NCBI GenBank assembly: GCA_020631735.1
Contig: CM036199.1
Coordinates: 14,228,834-14,292,833 of the forward strand
Direction: 5' to 3'
DNA: 64,000 bases
DNA from: Saccharum officinarum
Taxonomy: Eukaryota; Streptophyta; Magnoliopsida; Poales; Poaceae
Shown: in pieces, positions 32,702 to 42,518 of the stretch
How positions within the stretch are numbered: position 1 is the first letter of the stretch
Layout: the number at the start of each line of letters is the position of its first letter
Made by a program: the position numbers and the translations under genes
The notes under the pieces: generated by a model
Database searches by the model: none
Seen by the model: the letters and a program-made list of their open reading frames with translations, nothing else
Told to the model about the DNA's origin: nothing

Positions 32702-33134
32702 TATGGGGGTATAGACTCGTATACCCTCATGGCTACACATGGGCCGCGCCATCGGAGGTGGCCCAGCCCACAAGACAACGACTTACGGTCAACTACAGAG
32801 TTCAGCGTGCACTGCGAGCTACAAGTTGTACCTAAACATTGTATAGTACCAAATAGGATACTTTACTTGTAACCATGTCCCTTCAAAGTATATAATAAAG
32901 GGTAGGGGTCCTCTAGTTGAGGAATCAATATCTCACCAGATCTCATACCCAATCAATACAAAATAACATAACACAGGACGTAGGGTTTTACGTCACGCTG
33001 ATGGCCTGAACCTGTATAAATCTTGTGTCTTGTGTCTCTGTTACCATCCGGTTTCTGATTATGCGCACCTCTACTGATCAATCTACCATCGTGGGTATAC
33101 CCCTCAATGGACTGCTGACCATATCTCGTCGATA
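32702..33134 (+). repeat. 3' LTR of the Ty3-type element
   Basis: Begins TATGGGGGTATAG (TG mutated to TA) and ends CGTCGATA (CA mutated to TA). Both terminal dinucleotide changes are transitions. It is preceded by the purine-rich GCTCGGGGACTAGC. Confidence 0.88.
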
Positions 33135-33139
33135 CTATG

Positions 33140-35222
33140 TAAATTGATGTTCGGCCACCTATGGGCGGTTTGTAATTTTAGTGTGTCCCCGGGTATGTAC
33201 CCAATGGGCACAACCCCTAAAAATCCGCAGTCTAGGGGCAAATTTGTACCTTAGCATGGTTGATTTAGGTAAAAGAATAGAAAAAAGTATAAATAAAAAT
33301 AGTAAAGAAGATAAAAACATCTCTAGCTCCAGGAGAAAATCTCAACCTCAAAACTAGTTATTGGGGAACTATGGTTTTGTTTTAGGATTTTAAAAGGCTA
33401 TCTCCAACGAAAAGAGAAAATCTCACCCCAATATCTCGTCATTCACACCCTTTCTTCAAAATTTTCTCTCCCCCTCGTTCGTTCCCCCACGACCTCCGAA
33501 CGCCGCATCCTCTTCCGCCGCCACTGCTCTTCCTCCGCCGCCCTTCTCCATCGCCACTCCCTCCTTTCCTACGCTCCTTCTCCCATACTGCTCCTACTCG
33601 GCCACCTCTCCTCCACCACCATTGCCTCGTTTGTTGGGCATGCCACCAAGCCCGGATCTATGTCTGGTGCTGCTCGCTGTCGCCGACAATGGAGAGGACT
33701 CTGAGACCGCCAGTGACTTGGAAGACGCCAGGTGTGTGCTACCGCTCGTATTGGGGGCGATTCCAGGTCCCTCATCTTTGAGGGGTCGGTGGCTAGATTT
33801 TGAGCGAGAAATTTCAACATTTGACCGTCAGTTTGCATGCCCCTCTAGATTTGACACTACATTCGTAAGCCTTTCGAAATATAACCCTGGACACACCAAT
33901 TCTTTCAATCTGAGGGATTTCTCTCTTTTCCTCTCCTTTTCTAATTCTAATGTATCTTGGGCACTGTTTGGGGCAGAGGAAAAGACCTTTCTGCCCCCTC
34001 CCTTGGAAAGAAGATGAGTATCGACTTCGTTTCTGTTCGCTCCAACTCGCAGAGGAGCATCGCGGTCGCACGATTCGCGACGAGAGTAGGGAGACGCTCG
34101 ACCGCCTTCGCCCGCTCCACTCTGGCACCAGCCACCGGCCACCCCCAACCCCCACCCCTCCCCTATGTTCCCCGACCCCTAGCGGCTCCTTCCCCCACCC
34201 CGGCGACGCTCCTCTCCCCACACCGGCATCCTCCCCGACCGGGAGCCCCTAATGCCCGTAGATCCAGTGGTCATGACGCTCCCCGCGCCAGGCACTCTCT
34301 CTCCCCCCTATGTTGCAATTTTATGTTTCAATTATTTCAGACGTTTTAGAGGTATGTTGCGGTTGAATCATATGTATGTTGCAAAAGTAGATCGGGGGGT
34401 GTTGCAATTGTTTTCAGAGGCATGTTGCATTAGTATGTTTCGAGTATGTTTCGAGTGTTTCAGATGTCTCAGAGGTATGTTGCTCTGTGTTTTTTCGGAC
34501 GCATGTTGCAATTGTGTTATCTAGATGTTGTCTATGTTTCACACATATGTTGCATGTGTTTTATTTGGATGTTGTGTATGGTTGCAATGGTTTTCAAGTG
34601 TGTTTCAGGTGTTTTTAAGTGTTTTAGAAGCATGTTTCAAGTGTTTCAGAAGCATGTTTCAAGTGTTTCAACTGCCTTCAGATGTATGTTGCAAGTGTTG
34701 TATTTGGATGTTTAAAAAGTAGATCGGATGTTGCATCTCTCCTCCTTCCACTTCTCCTGCATCGTCTCTCCCGGAGTCGGCAGGGCATCCATATGAACGA
34801 GGGATGGGCGATGGGCGTGGGACGATGGAGTTGTGTGCGTCGGACGCAAGCAAGAGAGCTCTGTATGGACGGATGCTGCCTCTAGAGCAGGATGGGCGCT
34901 GGGCGGAGGGGGCTGCGTACGTTGCGGTTGGGAGTAGGGGTGCAAGCGTGTGGTGACATCGGCGCGACGAGCGCGCTCTCCTATTGCGCTGGTGCAACGG
35001 ACACAATTCTATTTTGATTTACGTGAGGGGGTGCGGCGGGTACGTCGAACGGGAGCCGCATCCGAACGCAGTCCTAGGACCGGACGTCCGGGCGCTAGGC
35101 TTGCCAAATTTTTAGGCATCGAGACGAAGCCCAATTTTGATGAGCCCAACAACCTTCTTCAAGAGGCAGGCGAGGAAATCAAGGTCTCCCTCCCTTCCAA
35201 ATTAGGCATCATCCTTCTATTC
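33140..35222. other. Repeat-derived intergenic region
   Basis: 33280-34300 has no supported gene; its short open frames on both strands have no domain. 34310-34720 is a degenerate array of about 20-bp units resembling ATGTTGCAAGTGTTTCAG. 35080-35100 (GGACCGGACGTCCGGGCGCTAGG) looks like the terminal region of a Mutator-type element known from grasses, so most of 33.3-35.1 kb is probably one decayed DNA transposon; this is inference. Confidence 0.45.
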
Positions 35223-35224
35223 TA

Positions 35225-35375
35225 CTCCCTCCATTCCACATTATAAGGCGTTTTGACTTTTTTTAGATACATAGATTTTATTATGCATCTATATATGCAT
35301 TTATGTTTATATATACATAGTAAAATCAATGTATCTAGAAAAGCTAAAACGTCTTATAGTTCGGAATAGAGGGAG
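35225..35375. mobile_element. Stowaway MITE (151 bp)
   Basis: CTCCCTCCATTCCACATTAT at the left and its imperfect complement ending TCGGAATAGAGGGAG at the right, with TA on both sides (35223-35224 and 35376-35377). Confidence 0.9.
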
Positions 35376-35401
35376 TACCCAATTTCGGTTTCCAGTTAAG
35401 A

Positions 35402-35727
35402 GGGTGTTTGGATCCCGCGACTAAAGTTTAGGAGGTGTCACATGAGGATATCACATGAGGTGTTCAGATATTAATAAAAAAAACAAATTATATAATCCGT
35501 CAGTAATCCGCGAGACGAATTTGTTAAGCCTAATTAATCCATCATTAGCACATGTTTACTGTAGCACCACATTATCAAATCATGGACTAAATAGACTTAA
35601 AAAGTTCGTCTCGCAAAACAGTCTCAATTTGTGCATTTAGTTTCGTAAATAATCTATATTTAATATTCAATATATGTGTCTAACCATTCGACGGGATAGC
35701 TAAGTTTAGGAGGTGGAACCAACACCC
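35402..35727. mobile_element. MITE-like element (326 bp)
   Basis: Inverted ends GGGTGTTTGGATCC and GGGTGTTGGTTCC (right end reversed). The inner sequence with GCGAGACGAA / TTCGTCTCGC and the CTGTAGCACCACATT phrase is typical of a common grass MITE. TSD not resolved. Confidence 0.65.
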
Positions 35728-35830
35728 CCTGACTACGTGGATTAGAGGGAATATTAATGCTTGTGCTTTTCTCTACCTCAGACAGTCAGATTGCCGTATC
35801 CAGCAGCCCTGCAAAAGAGTTAAAAGCTAG

Positions 35831-36070
35831 CCCTTGTTTAGATTGGAGATTTTTTGAACCTGATGAATAGTACCACTTTCGTCTTATTTGACAAATATTG
35901 TCCAATCGTAGACCAACTAGGCTCAAAAGATTCATCTCGTGATTTTGAACTAAACTGTGTAATTAGATATTTTTTTACCTACATTTAGTACTCCATACAA
36001 GCGGCTAAAAATTGATGTGATGGAGAGAGAGTGAAAAAACTTGGAATTTTGAGGTGATCTAAACATGGGC
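35831..36070 (+). mobile_element. Tourist-like MITE (240 bp)
   Basis: Ends GCCCTTGTTTAGATTGG and, inverted, GCCCATGTTTAGATC, with CTA on both sides (35828-35830 and 36071-36073). A related copy in the opposite orientation is at about 39380-39612. Confidence 0.7.
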
Positions 36071-36149
36071 CTAGATTCCTTGGTGCTTTCCACTTCCAAG
36101 GAAGGTGGTGCTTTCCACTTCCAGGGGAGAACCTGCCCTTTCATGATTG

Positions 36150-37210
36150 GAAAAAGTCTACTTAACCCACTGAACTATCAGTTAGTGTCTAACCTACACC
36201 CCAACTATAAAACCGTCTAATTTACACCCTGAACTTTTCAAAACCGTTCAAAGTACACCCTGCAGCGGTTTTGGACAGTGGTTTGCTATAGTAACCATGG
36301 TTTTGCTACAGTACCAGTGGTTTTGAATTTTTCTTTTTCTATTTATTTCCGCTGAATTTTTGAAAAATCATAGTAAATCACAAAAAAATCATAAAATAGA
36401 AAATCTAATTTTGTTGGACTCCACATGAGTAGATCTATACAATGAACATATAATATAGTATACCTTAGTACAAAATTTTTATGTAGCTTTAAATTAGTTA
36501 GAAAATCAAATTTTGTCTGTAATTAATTGGAATAATTTATAGCTACAGCTTCTATGGTCCAATTATGGTGAAATTTTTATGATGGGGTTATTATTATATG
36601 CTTGAACTATAATAAAAATTTCATACTCATTGGATCATATATAACTTAGTTATATATTTATTTAGGTTTATGTTTAGGTTTATGCTTGTTAAATATAAAA
36701 AAATCTATAACTAAATTATACATGATCCAATCAGTATGAAATTTTTACTACAGTTCAAGCATACAATAATTAATTTACTATAAAAATTTAACCACAATTG
36801 GACCATAAAACCTGTAGCTATGAATTATTCCAATTAATTACGGATAAAATTTGACTTTCTAACTAATTTAAAGCTACAGAAAAAATTTATACTAAAGTAT
36901 ACTATATTATATATTCATTGTGTAGATCTACTCATGTGGAGTCCAACAAAATTAGATTTTCTATTTTATGATTTTTCTGTGATTTACTATGATTTTTCAA
37001 AGATTCAGCGAAAATAAATAGAAAAAGAAAAAGTCAAAACGATGTTACTGTAGTAAAACAATGGTTACTGTAGCAAAACCGCCGTCCAAAACCGCTCCAG
37101 AGTGTAATTTAAACAGTTTTGAAAAGCTTAGGTGTAAAACAGACGGTTTTATAGTTGGAGGTGTAGGTTAGAGGTGTAGGTTAGACACTAGCTCGTAGTC
37201 AGACTTTTTC
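36150..37210. mobile_element. 1.06-kb fold-back (long terminal inverted repeat) element
   Basis: Two arms of about 500 bp (36150 to about 36670, and about 36690-37210) are near-perfect inverted copies: GAAAAAGTCT opens the left arm and AGACTTTTTC closes the right; GTAGATCTACTC / GAGTAGATCTA and CTATTTTATGATTTTT / its complement lie in mirrored positions; the loop is only about 20 bp near 36680. It is flanked by imperfect direct repeats (CTTTCATGATTG and TTTTCACGATTG). No coding sequence. Transcripts would fold into a long hairpin. The 9-12-bp flanking repeat suggests a Mutator-like origin (inference). Confidence 0.85.
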
Positions 37211-37223
37211 TTTTCACGATTGG

Positions 37224-37780
37224 AGTGAAGAACCTTCGCTTTCATGATTGGATGCCTTACGCAAGGGTTTCTGCAATGCCCACTCCACCATACTGATTTT
37301 TTATTCTGCATATACAGCCACCTGGCAACAGACCTTTCAAGTCATTCTATTCTCAGAAATATATAGAAGGCAAAGCATCGTCCACCTCCGCACAATCTTC
37401 ATAGCATTATAAACATGGATCAGTTCCATCCACTCTCATGGCCGATTGCTGTCCCAAAAAGAGCAAGCAAGCATTGATACAACTCCCTGCATGCCATACT
37501 GCCATTCAACAGTAATTTTGCCAATTCTTGACACGAATGAGATCACATCAGATCAGATGTTATTAACGCAATGTTGAGAAGCAAGCAACGAATTAACTAA
37601 CATCATGGTACAGCAAGGGGCTATCTAATGCTAATGCTACTACTTTTACTAAGATGACCAATTTCCACTAGTCCCAAGCCATTGTCTCTTCTTCTTGGGA
37701 TCACATATAAAAGTTAAATCGGAGCAATGCAATAATTCTATGGGAATACCTATATAAATTATGGCGAATCGCCGATACAG
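37224..37780. other. Region downstream of the trihelix gene, probable 3' UTR
   Basis: No repeat recognised. Because the trihelix gene is transcribed leftward, its 3' UTR and polyadenylation site should lie here. There is no other gene signal. Confidence 0.45.
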
Positions 37781-39004
37781 TTACTGGCTCTCTTCTTCAT
37801 AATCATCCTCCTCGTCATCAGACTGCTCACCCTCACTTGAAGTCGCTGCCCCCCCGTGATTGTTGTTGTCATGGTACTGCTGGTAATGTGGGCGTGGAGC
37901 ATGACGGTGCCTGTCACCATGGCTGATCCGGTAACGGCTATGGTGATTACTGCTGCCACCGGCGTCGGTAACCACTGACATCCTCCTAGATGAGCCACCA
38001 GCAGGGACGGCGGCCGTGGCAGGAGACGCGTGGTTCTTGGCCTGCGTGAGCTCCATCTGCGTGTTGAGGAAGAACTGCACGCGCTGCGACTCCAGCTCCT
38101 GCGTGAAGTCCATGCGCCGACGCTCCATCTCGGCGGCCTGCTCCAGCTTCGCGGCCTCCACGCGCTCGTACGCCTCGCCGAAGCGCCGTATCGCCTGCGC
38201 CAGCTCCCGAAGCCCCTGCGTGCGGTCGTCGCCGCTGCTGCCACCGTCGTAGGCGCGCCCTTCGTCCGTCCTCTTCCTCTTCCCGTTCACTGCCGGAAGG
38301 GCCGGCACCGGCGGGAAGCCGTCGGAGGACTCGGGGGACACCGACGGCTCCGGCGAAGGCGCCCTCCGCTTGGCCGCGGAGCCTGCCGCGGGCATCAGTG
38401 GCGTGCCGCTGCGCTGAGGGAAGCCCACACGCAGCGCCGCAGGCATCTGGGTGCGGCTGTTGGAGTTGTGGCCTCCGCCGCCGCCGGAGCCGGGCTTGTT
38501 GCCGTAGGTGGGCGCGAGGAGGAAATCGAGGCGGTCGAAGAACTGCCAGGCGGAGACCGGCTTGGCCCTCTCGACCTTGTACTTCTTCTTGAGCGTGTCG
38601 ATGCGGTTCTTGCACTGGACATCGGACTTGGGCGCCTTGGAGTAGCCGTCACGGGAGGAGACGGCGTCGGCGACCTCCTGCCACTGCGGGTGGCGGAGGC
38701 TGCCGCGGCCGAGCGCGACGAAGCGCTCGCCCCAGGCGTCGATGAGCGCGGAGGTGGCGCCGTCGCTCCAGGCGTCCTCCCTCCCGCCGCCCCCGCCCCC
38801 GCCCCCGTCCCCGCTCCCGCCGCCGCCGCCTCCGCCGGTGGCGCTGGCGTACAGGGACGCGGCGGTCCTATGGATCGGGAGCGCGACCGCCATGAAGGCG
38901 CCCGGCGGCGCAGCGGCGACGGTGACGGGGCCGTCCACGGGGAGCGCGGAGGAGGAGGGCGGCGACGGGGAGAGGGAGTGCGACACGTCGTCGTCGTCGT
39001 CCAT
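37781..39004 (-). CDS. Trihelix transcription factor, SIP1/ASIL-like
   Basis: Intronless, 407 residues from the ATG at 39004 ([10 protein letters not shown]) to the stop at 37781. Residues 78-165 form the trihelix DNA-binding domain with the characteristic tryptophans W79, W91 and W108 ([23 protein letters not shown]), a [17 protein letters not shown] block, and the amphipathic fourth helix ([12 protein letters not shown]). A poly-Gly linker precedes it (57-74), a basic KRKR is at 242-245 (likely nuclear signal), a coiled coil at about 264-322 ([20 protein letters not shown]) is typical of the SIP1 clade, and the tail is acidic ([12 protein letters not shown]). Plant relatives such as ASIL1 repress seed-maturation genes; the target of this protein is unknown. 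The open frame continues upstream to 39439, but into a MITE, so the lower ATG is preferred. The gene looks intact. Confidence 0.93.
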   Translation of the reverse strand: MDDDDDVSHSLSPSPPSSSALPVDGPVTVAAAPPGAFMAVALPIHRTAASLYASATGGGGGGGSGDGGGGGGGGREDAWSDGATSALIDAWGERFVALGRGSLRHPQWQEVADAVSSRDGYSKAPKSDVQCKNRIDTLKKKYKVERAKPVSAWQFFDRLDFLLAPTYGNKPGSGGGGGHNSNSRTQMPAALRVGFPQRSGTPLMPAAGSAAKRRAPSPEPSVSPESSDGFPPVPALPAVNGKRKRTDEGRAYDGGSSGDDRTQGLRELAQAIRRFGEAYERVEAAKLEQAAEMERRRMDFTQELESQRVQFFLNTQMELTQAKNHASPATAAVPAGGSSRRMSVVTDAGGSSNHHSRYRISHGDRHRHAPRPHYQQYHDNNNHGGAATSSEGEQSDDEEDDYEEESQ

Positions 39005-39379
39005 CACGGTCGCGGCGGATCGGGGCGAATTGGGCGAGGGGAGGGGAAGGGGATCGGATCCGATTTGGTTTGGGTAGGGCTGGTTTCGGTGGTGCGGCGG
39101 TGCCGGCGGCGTGGGGTTGTCGTGCTTTGAGGGGGATCCGGCTGGGACTCGGCACGGCAAGGGCAGCGCGGGGCGCGTTGGCTTGGGCCAGGCCGGGAGG
39201 ATGGGCCGGCGCAGGTCAGGTGGTAGAGTGCGGGGGGGAAACGGCCGGCGGCGGGGGTGGTTTGGGCTGGTTGGAACCCGACCCCGACGCGTCGGCCGGC
39301 AGGAAGACCGCTTGTCCACCACGTTCCGTCCATGGTACGGTACCGCCGTACCGGTGCCTCCTCGACAAAATTGGCGCCT

Positions 39380-39612
39380 TATGCAGCGAAAAGTTAGAAT
39401 TTTTTCCACTCTTTTCGTCACATCAATCTTTGGACGCATGCATGTAACATTAAATATAGGTAAAAAAATAACTAATTACACAGTTTAATTAGAAATCACA
39501 AGATGAATCTTTTGAGCCTAGTTGGTCTACGATTGGACAATATTTGTCAAATAAGACGAAAATGATACTATTTATCGGGTTAGAATTTTTTTGCAATCTA
39601 AACGGGCCCTGG
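39380..39612 (-). mobile_element. Tourist-like MITE upstream of the trihelix gene
   Basis: Reverse-oriented relative of 35831-36070 (shared blocks GGTCTACGATTGGACAATAT and GATGAATCTTTTGAGC, ending CAATCTAAACGGGCCC). It starts about 375 bp upstream of the trihelix ATG and could influence its promoter. The left end is less clear. Confidence 0.7.
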
Positions 39613-40629
39613 GATAGGAGACCGCTTGGCTTTTACTTGCCCGCGAAATATAGCACTGCATATATATACCTCAATCAACCAGAGAGGCCAATAGAAAGAA
39701 GAGTGACGCTTTAATTTAATTTTTAAATAGCAACAATATTTTTCTTGATAAACCTACTCCCTCCATCAAATGAGTGATCGTTAGCATGAGCTAAATTCAA
39801 TAGACAAGGTGCAAAATCCAATCGTTTCCTAGAGTGAACTGTACGTAGAGTTGTGTTTTAGAGCACGAGTTTGGCATGCACATTAAATTTGTGATAAAAT
39901 AAAAAAAGGGTCTCATTCACTAACCCACGCAAACTCACCTCGCCATGCGCATCGAGCCCTTGGTGACTCAAGCGCCTTCTTGCCACTGACGATGCAATAG
40001 CGCAGGCAATCGTCAACCCTAGGGTCGTTCTTCCCATCGATGTAGAGAACCCCCTAATCTGGGGGGCGGACCAGGTGGGGAAGTTGCCAGCGTCAAAGTG
40101 GTCGATGAGGCCGAACCCGCTTTCGCCTTGCAGAAGCTGGTCGTAGAAAAGCACTAAAGTCACTCCCGAACATGGACACTAGCCCCACTCGCTTCTTGGC
40201 GTCCGTCTCCTGTCGCGGTGCGCTAGCGCCACCTGAGTGGTCGCTGCTGCGTGTACGACGAAGAAAGGAGGGGACAGAGGGTGTGGGTGGGCACTTGCAT
40301 GGTGGAAACGAAGGTGTGGCCAATGAATGGGGAATGAAGTGGGGGAGGCGGGTGCAATGGTTATGGCGATTAAATGGACACTACGTGAGGGTGACAGAGG
40401 ATGTGTGGTTTTTGGAGGGAAACTTTTGGATTGGACTGGGTCGCCAGGTTAGCAAGACTCTAGTCGCTTTCTTGCTTTGCTTGGTATCAATAGGCTAACA
40501 ACGCACACTACAAACTATAATAGTTTGAAGTTTGGGCATGCATTATATGCACCTGCATTCATGAGATCTGAAAATGTTTTTTAATTACAGTATAGGAACA
40601 TATGCTGTTATACATGTACGCATACCTAA
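39613..40629. other. Intergenic region, possible gene relic
   Basis: 39900-40165 has an open minus-strand stretch (FGLIDHFDAGNFPTW and neighbours) whose codon-like composition differs from its surroundings, but I do not recognise the family and it is broken on both sides. Otherwise nothing supported. Confidence 0.3.
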
Positions 40630-40914
40630 GCCCTTGTTTAGTTCCCAATTCCACCCCCTAAATTTCACTATACAAAAGGAGATTCCCCATCACATCAAAA
40701 TGTCGGCAAATGCATGAAGTACTAAATGTAGATGAAATCAAAAACTAATTGCACAGTTTTGTTGTACTTTGCGAGACGAACATTTTGAGTCTAATTAATT
40801 ATTTTTTGGACAATTTTTTGCACTAAAAAACAAAGCGCGCTACAGTGTTCCGACAGGGACACTGTAGCGCGCAGATCCAAATCGGCTGTGCCGATTCCGG
40901 ATCTAAACACGGCC
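40630..40914 (+). mobile_element. Tourist-like MITE (285 bp)
   Basis: Ends GCCCTTGTTTAGTTCCC and, inverted, GGCCGTGTTTAGATCC; TAA on both sides (40627-40629 and 40915-40917). A second copy of the family is at 48661-48935. Confidence 0.85.
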
Positions 40915-40917
40915 TAA

Positions 40918-41651
40918 CTCTATTGACTTATGTACTATACTTAACTCTATTAACTTATGTACACATAGTGCCGTCAAATATTAAATAACTTCCTCCCCAA
41001 AAATGTTTATACGAATACAACTCCTAGAATAATAGGGTCTTCCTAGTTTAACGTGTTGGGTAGTTAAGCAGAAAGGTGCAAGTGCAAATCATCTTCTCAA
41101 CACTGAAAGACACATTGCATTGTGGCAGCAAGCTTGCCCATAGAATCAATTGCTTTGTCGTTTATGTTTAGGTTTGTCTATCAAACAATTCTTATGTCTC
41201 GAATGAAACACATGAGGGCTAGTTTGGTAGAGCTCCATCTAATTCTGACTTTGTAGGTAAGCTAATTCTTTGAAAGCGGTAACTCTGTGGCGGAAAGTGA
41301 TTCTCTTTGATTCTTTAGTATAAACTCTTAAAATTATAATGGAGAATCACTTCATAGAATCAGAAAAAGCTACTTTTTTTCCAGCTCCCAACCTCTTAGT
41401 TCATTTTAAAAAATCACTTCACAGAATTAGTAGAGAATTAGGTCTGCCAAAGGGGGTCTAACGATCATAGTTCTCATTTACTACATACTTCGTACTTCAT
41501 ATTTACTCTCTCACTTACCATGCGCTTCATCATCATATTTTCTAAAATAGGAAACCCAATTAGTTTATTTTTGAACTAGCATCTATTCAAACTTATACAT
41601 AGTATATAAAAAAATTAAGGGTACCACCGAGCCGGATTGCACTTGCACGAA
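40918..41651. other. Intergenic region, nothing firm
   Basis: AT-rich. Contains two inverted phrases AATCACTTCATAGAATCAG / AATTCT around 41230-41460 (starting GGGCTAGTTTGGTAGAGCTC, ending GCCAAAGGGGGTCTAA) that may be another degenerate MITE. No gene. Confidence 0.4.
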
Positions 41652-42198
41652 GGGTAAAGTGCATTTTTCAAACTTCAACTTGCACAATAGTTTGATTTTC
41701 TACCCTAAATTATGATACCGGGTATGAACAACCTCTAACTGTCGACAAATTTGGTCCTTTACCTAGGTTCAAAGATGATTTTCTTTTTTCAGAATAATCA
41801 AAAAAACGTTTTAACCTCTAAAATTCATAACTTATGTACTTGAAATAAAAAAAAATATGAAACTAATACGGTTTTTCCTAAAATGCTATTGTTTTATTGC
41901 TTGTGGTTTATTAGAAACATGAACAAGTAAGTTTCAAGCTACCAATGATTAAATGATTTTTCTAGGAAAAAATGGTATTTATTTCACATATTTTTGATTT
42001 AGAAGAAATAAGTTATGAAATTTTATAGATTAAACCATTTTTACTATTTATGAAAATAGAAAATTACTTTTAAAACTAGCTAGAGGACTAAATTTATCCG
42101 ATTTTGATAATTAAAAGATGTTCAGTACCCAATTTCATAATTAAAGGTTGAAACTAATAACTTCTTGTGCGAATTGAAGGTTGAAAATGAGCTTTACC
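41652..42198. mobile_element. Long-TIR element (547 bp) with 9-bp TSD, Mutator-like
   Basis: Arms of over 100 bp are inverted: GGTAAAGTGCATTTTTCAAAC at the left against the complement of the right end, GGTAAAGCTCATTTTCAACC. Flanks TTGCACGAA (41643-41651) and TTGCTCGAA (42199-42207) match at eight of nine bases. No open reading frame. It ends about 320 bp upstream of the LSM1 start codon. Confidence 0.75.
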
Positions 42199-42518
42199 TT
42201 GCTCGAAATACAAGATGCACGCAAGCCAAAAGGAATAGACCTCCTGGGCCCACCGGTCAGCGGCTCGTCTCTTATCAAGTACCAAACCCTTTTCGATCTG
42301 CTTCGTTCCCTGTCCGTGTATCAAGCACCGAACTCTGCTCCTCCCTGCTTCCGTCACGCGAGCGCACTCCACTCCCACGCGAACCCTAGCAGTGGTTCTC
42401 CCTGGGGGCCCGCTAAGCAGCTTGGTCCCAAGCTATCTGTAGAAGCAACTCCGATCCCAGCCGCGGCGGGTTGAGGCCATCAGCTCCGGTTTCTGGAGCC
42501 GGATTTGGGATCCGCGCG

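Larger units (their letters stand above)
25298..33134 (+). mobile_element. Non-autonomous Ty3-type LTR retrotransposon containing a CACTA element
   Basis: Two LTRs (431 and 433 bp, about 10% different by eye) flank an internal region, and a perfect 5-bp TSD (CTATG, 25293-25297 and 33135-33139) closes it. Just after the 5' LTR comes GTAGTGCGCCAGGTAGG, resembling the leader of RIRE2-like grass Ty3/gypsy elements. The recurring GCTCGGGGACTA sequence (before the 3' LTR and within the internal region) is also usual for that group. TATATAA at 25484-25490 supports plus orientation. Without the CACTA element the internal region is about 3 kb and has no gag, protease, RT or integrase that I can recognise. 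It must have moved, if at all, with proteins of another element. Confidence 0.87.

Noticed and set aside
38030..39130. 366-residue open frame on the plus strand
   Set aside because: Antisense shadow of the GC-rich trihelix gene; its peptide is low-complexity Arg/Gly/Val, whereas the minus strand has a clear trihelix domain.
39005..39439. In-frame N-terminal extension of the trihelix protein by 145 codons
   Set aside because: The extension is Pro/Arg-rich, resembles no trihelix N terminus, and its ATG lies inside a Tourist-like MITE. The ATG at 39004 is better supported.
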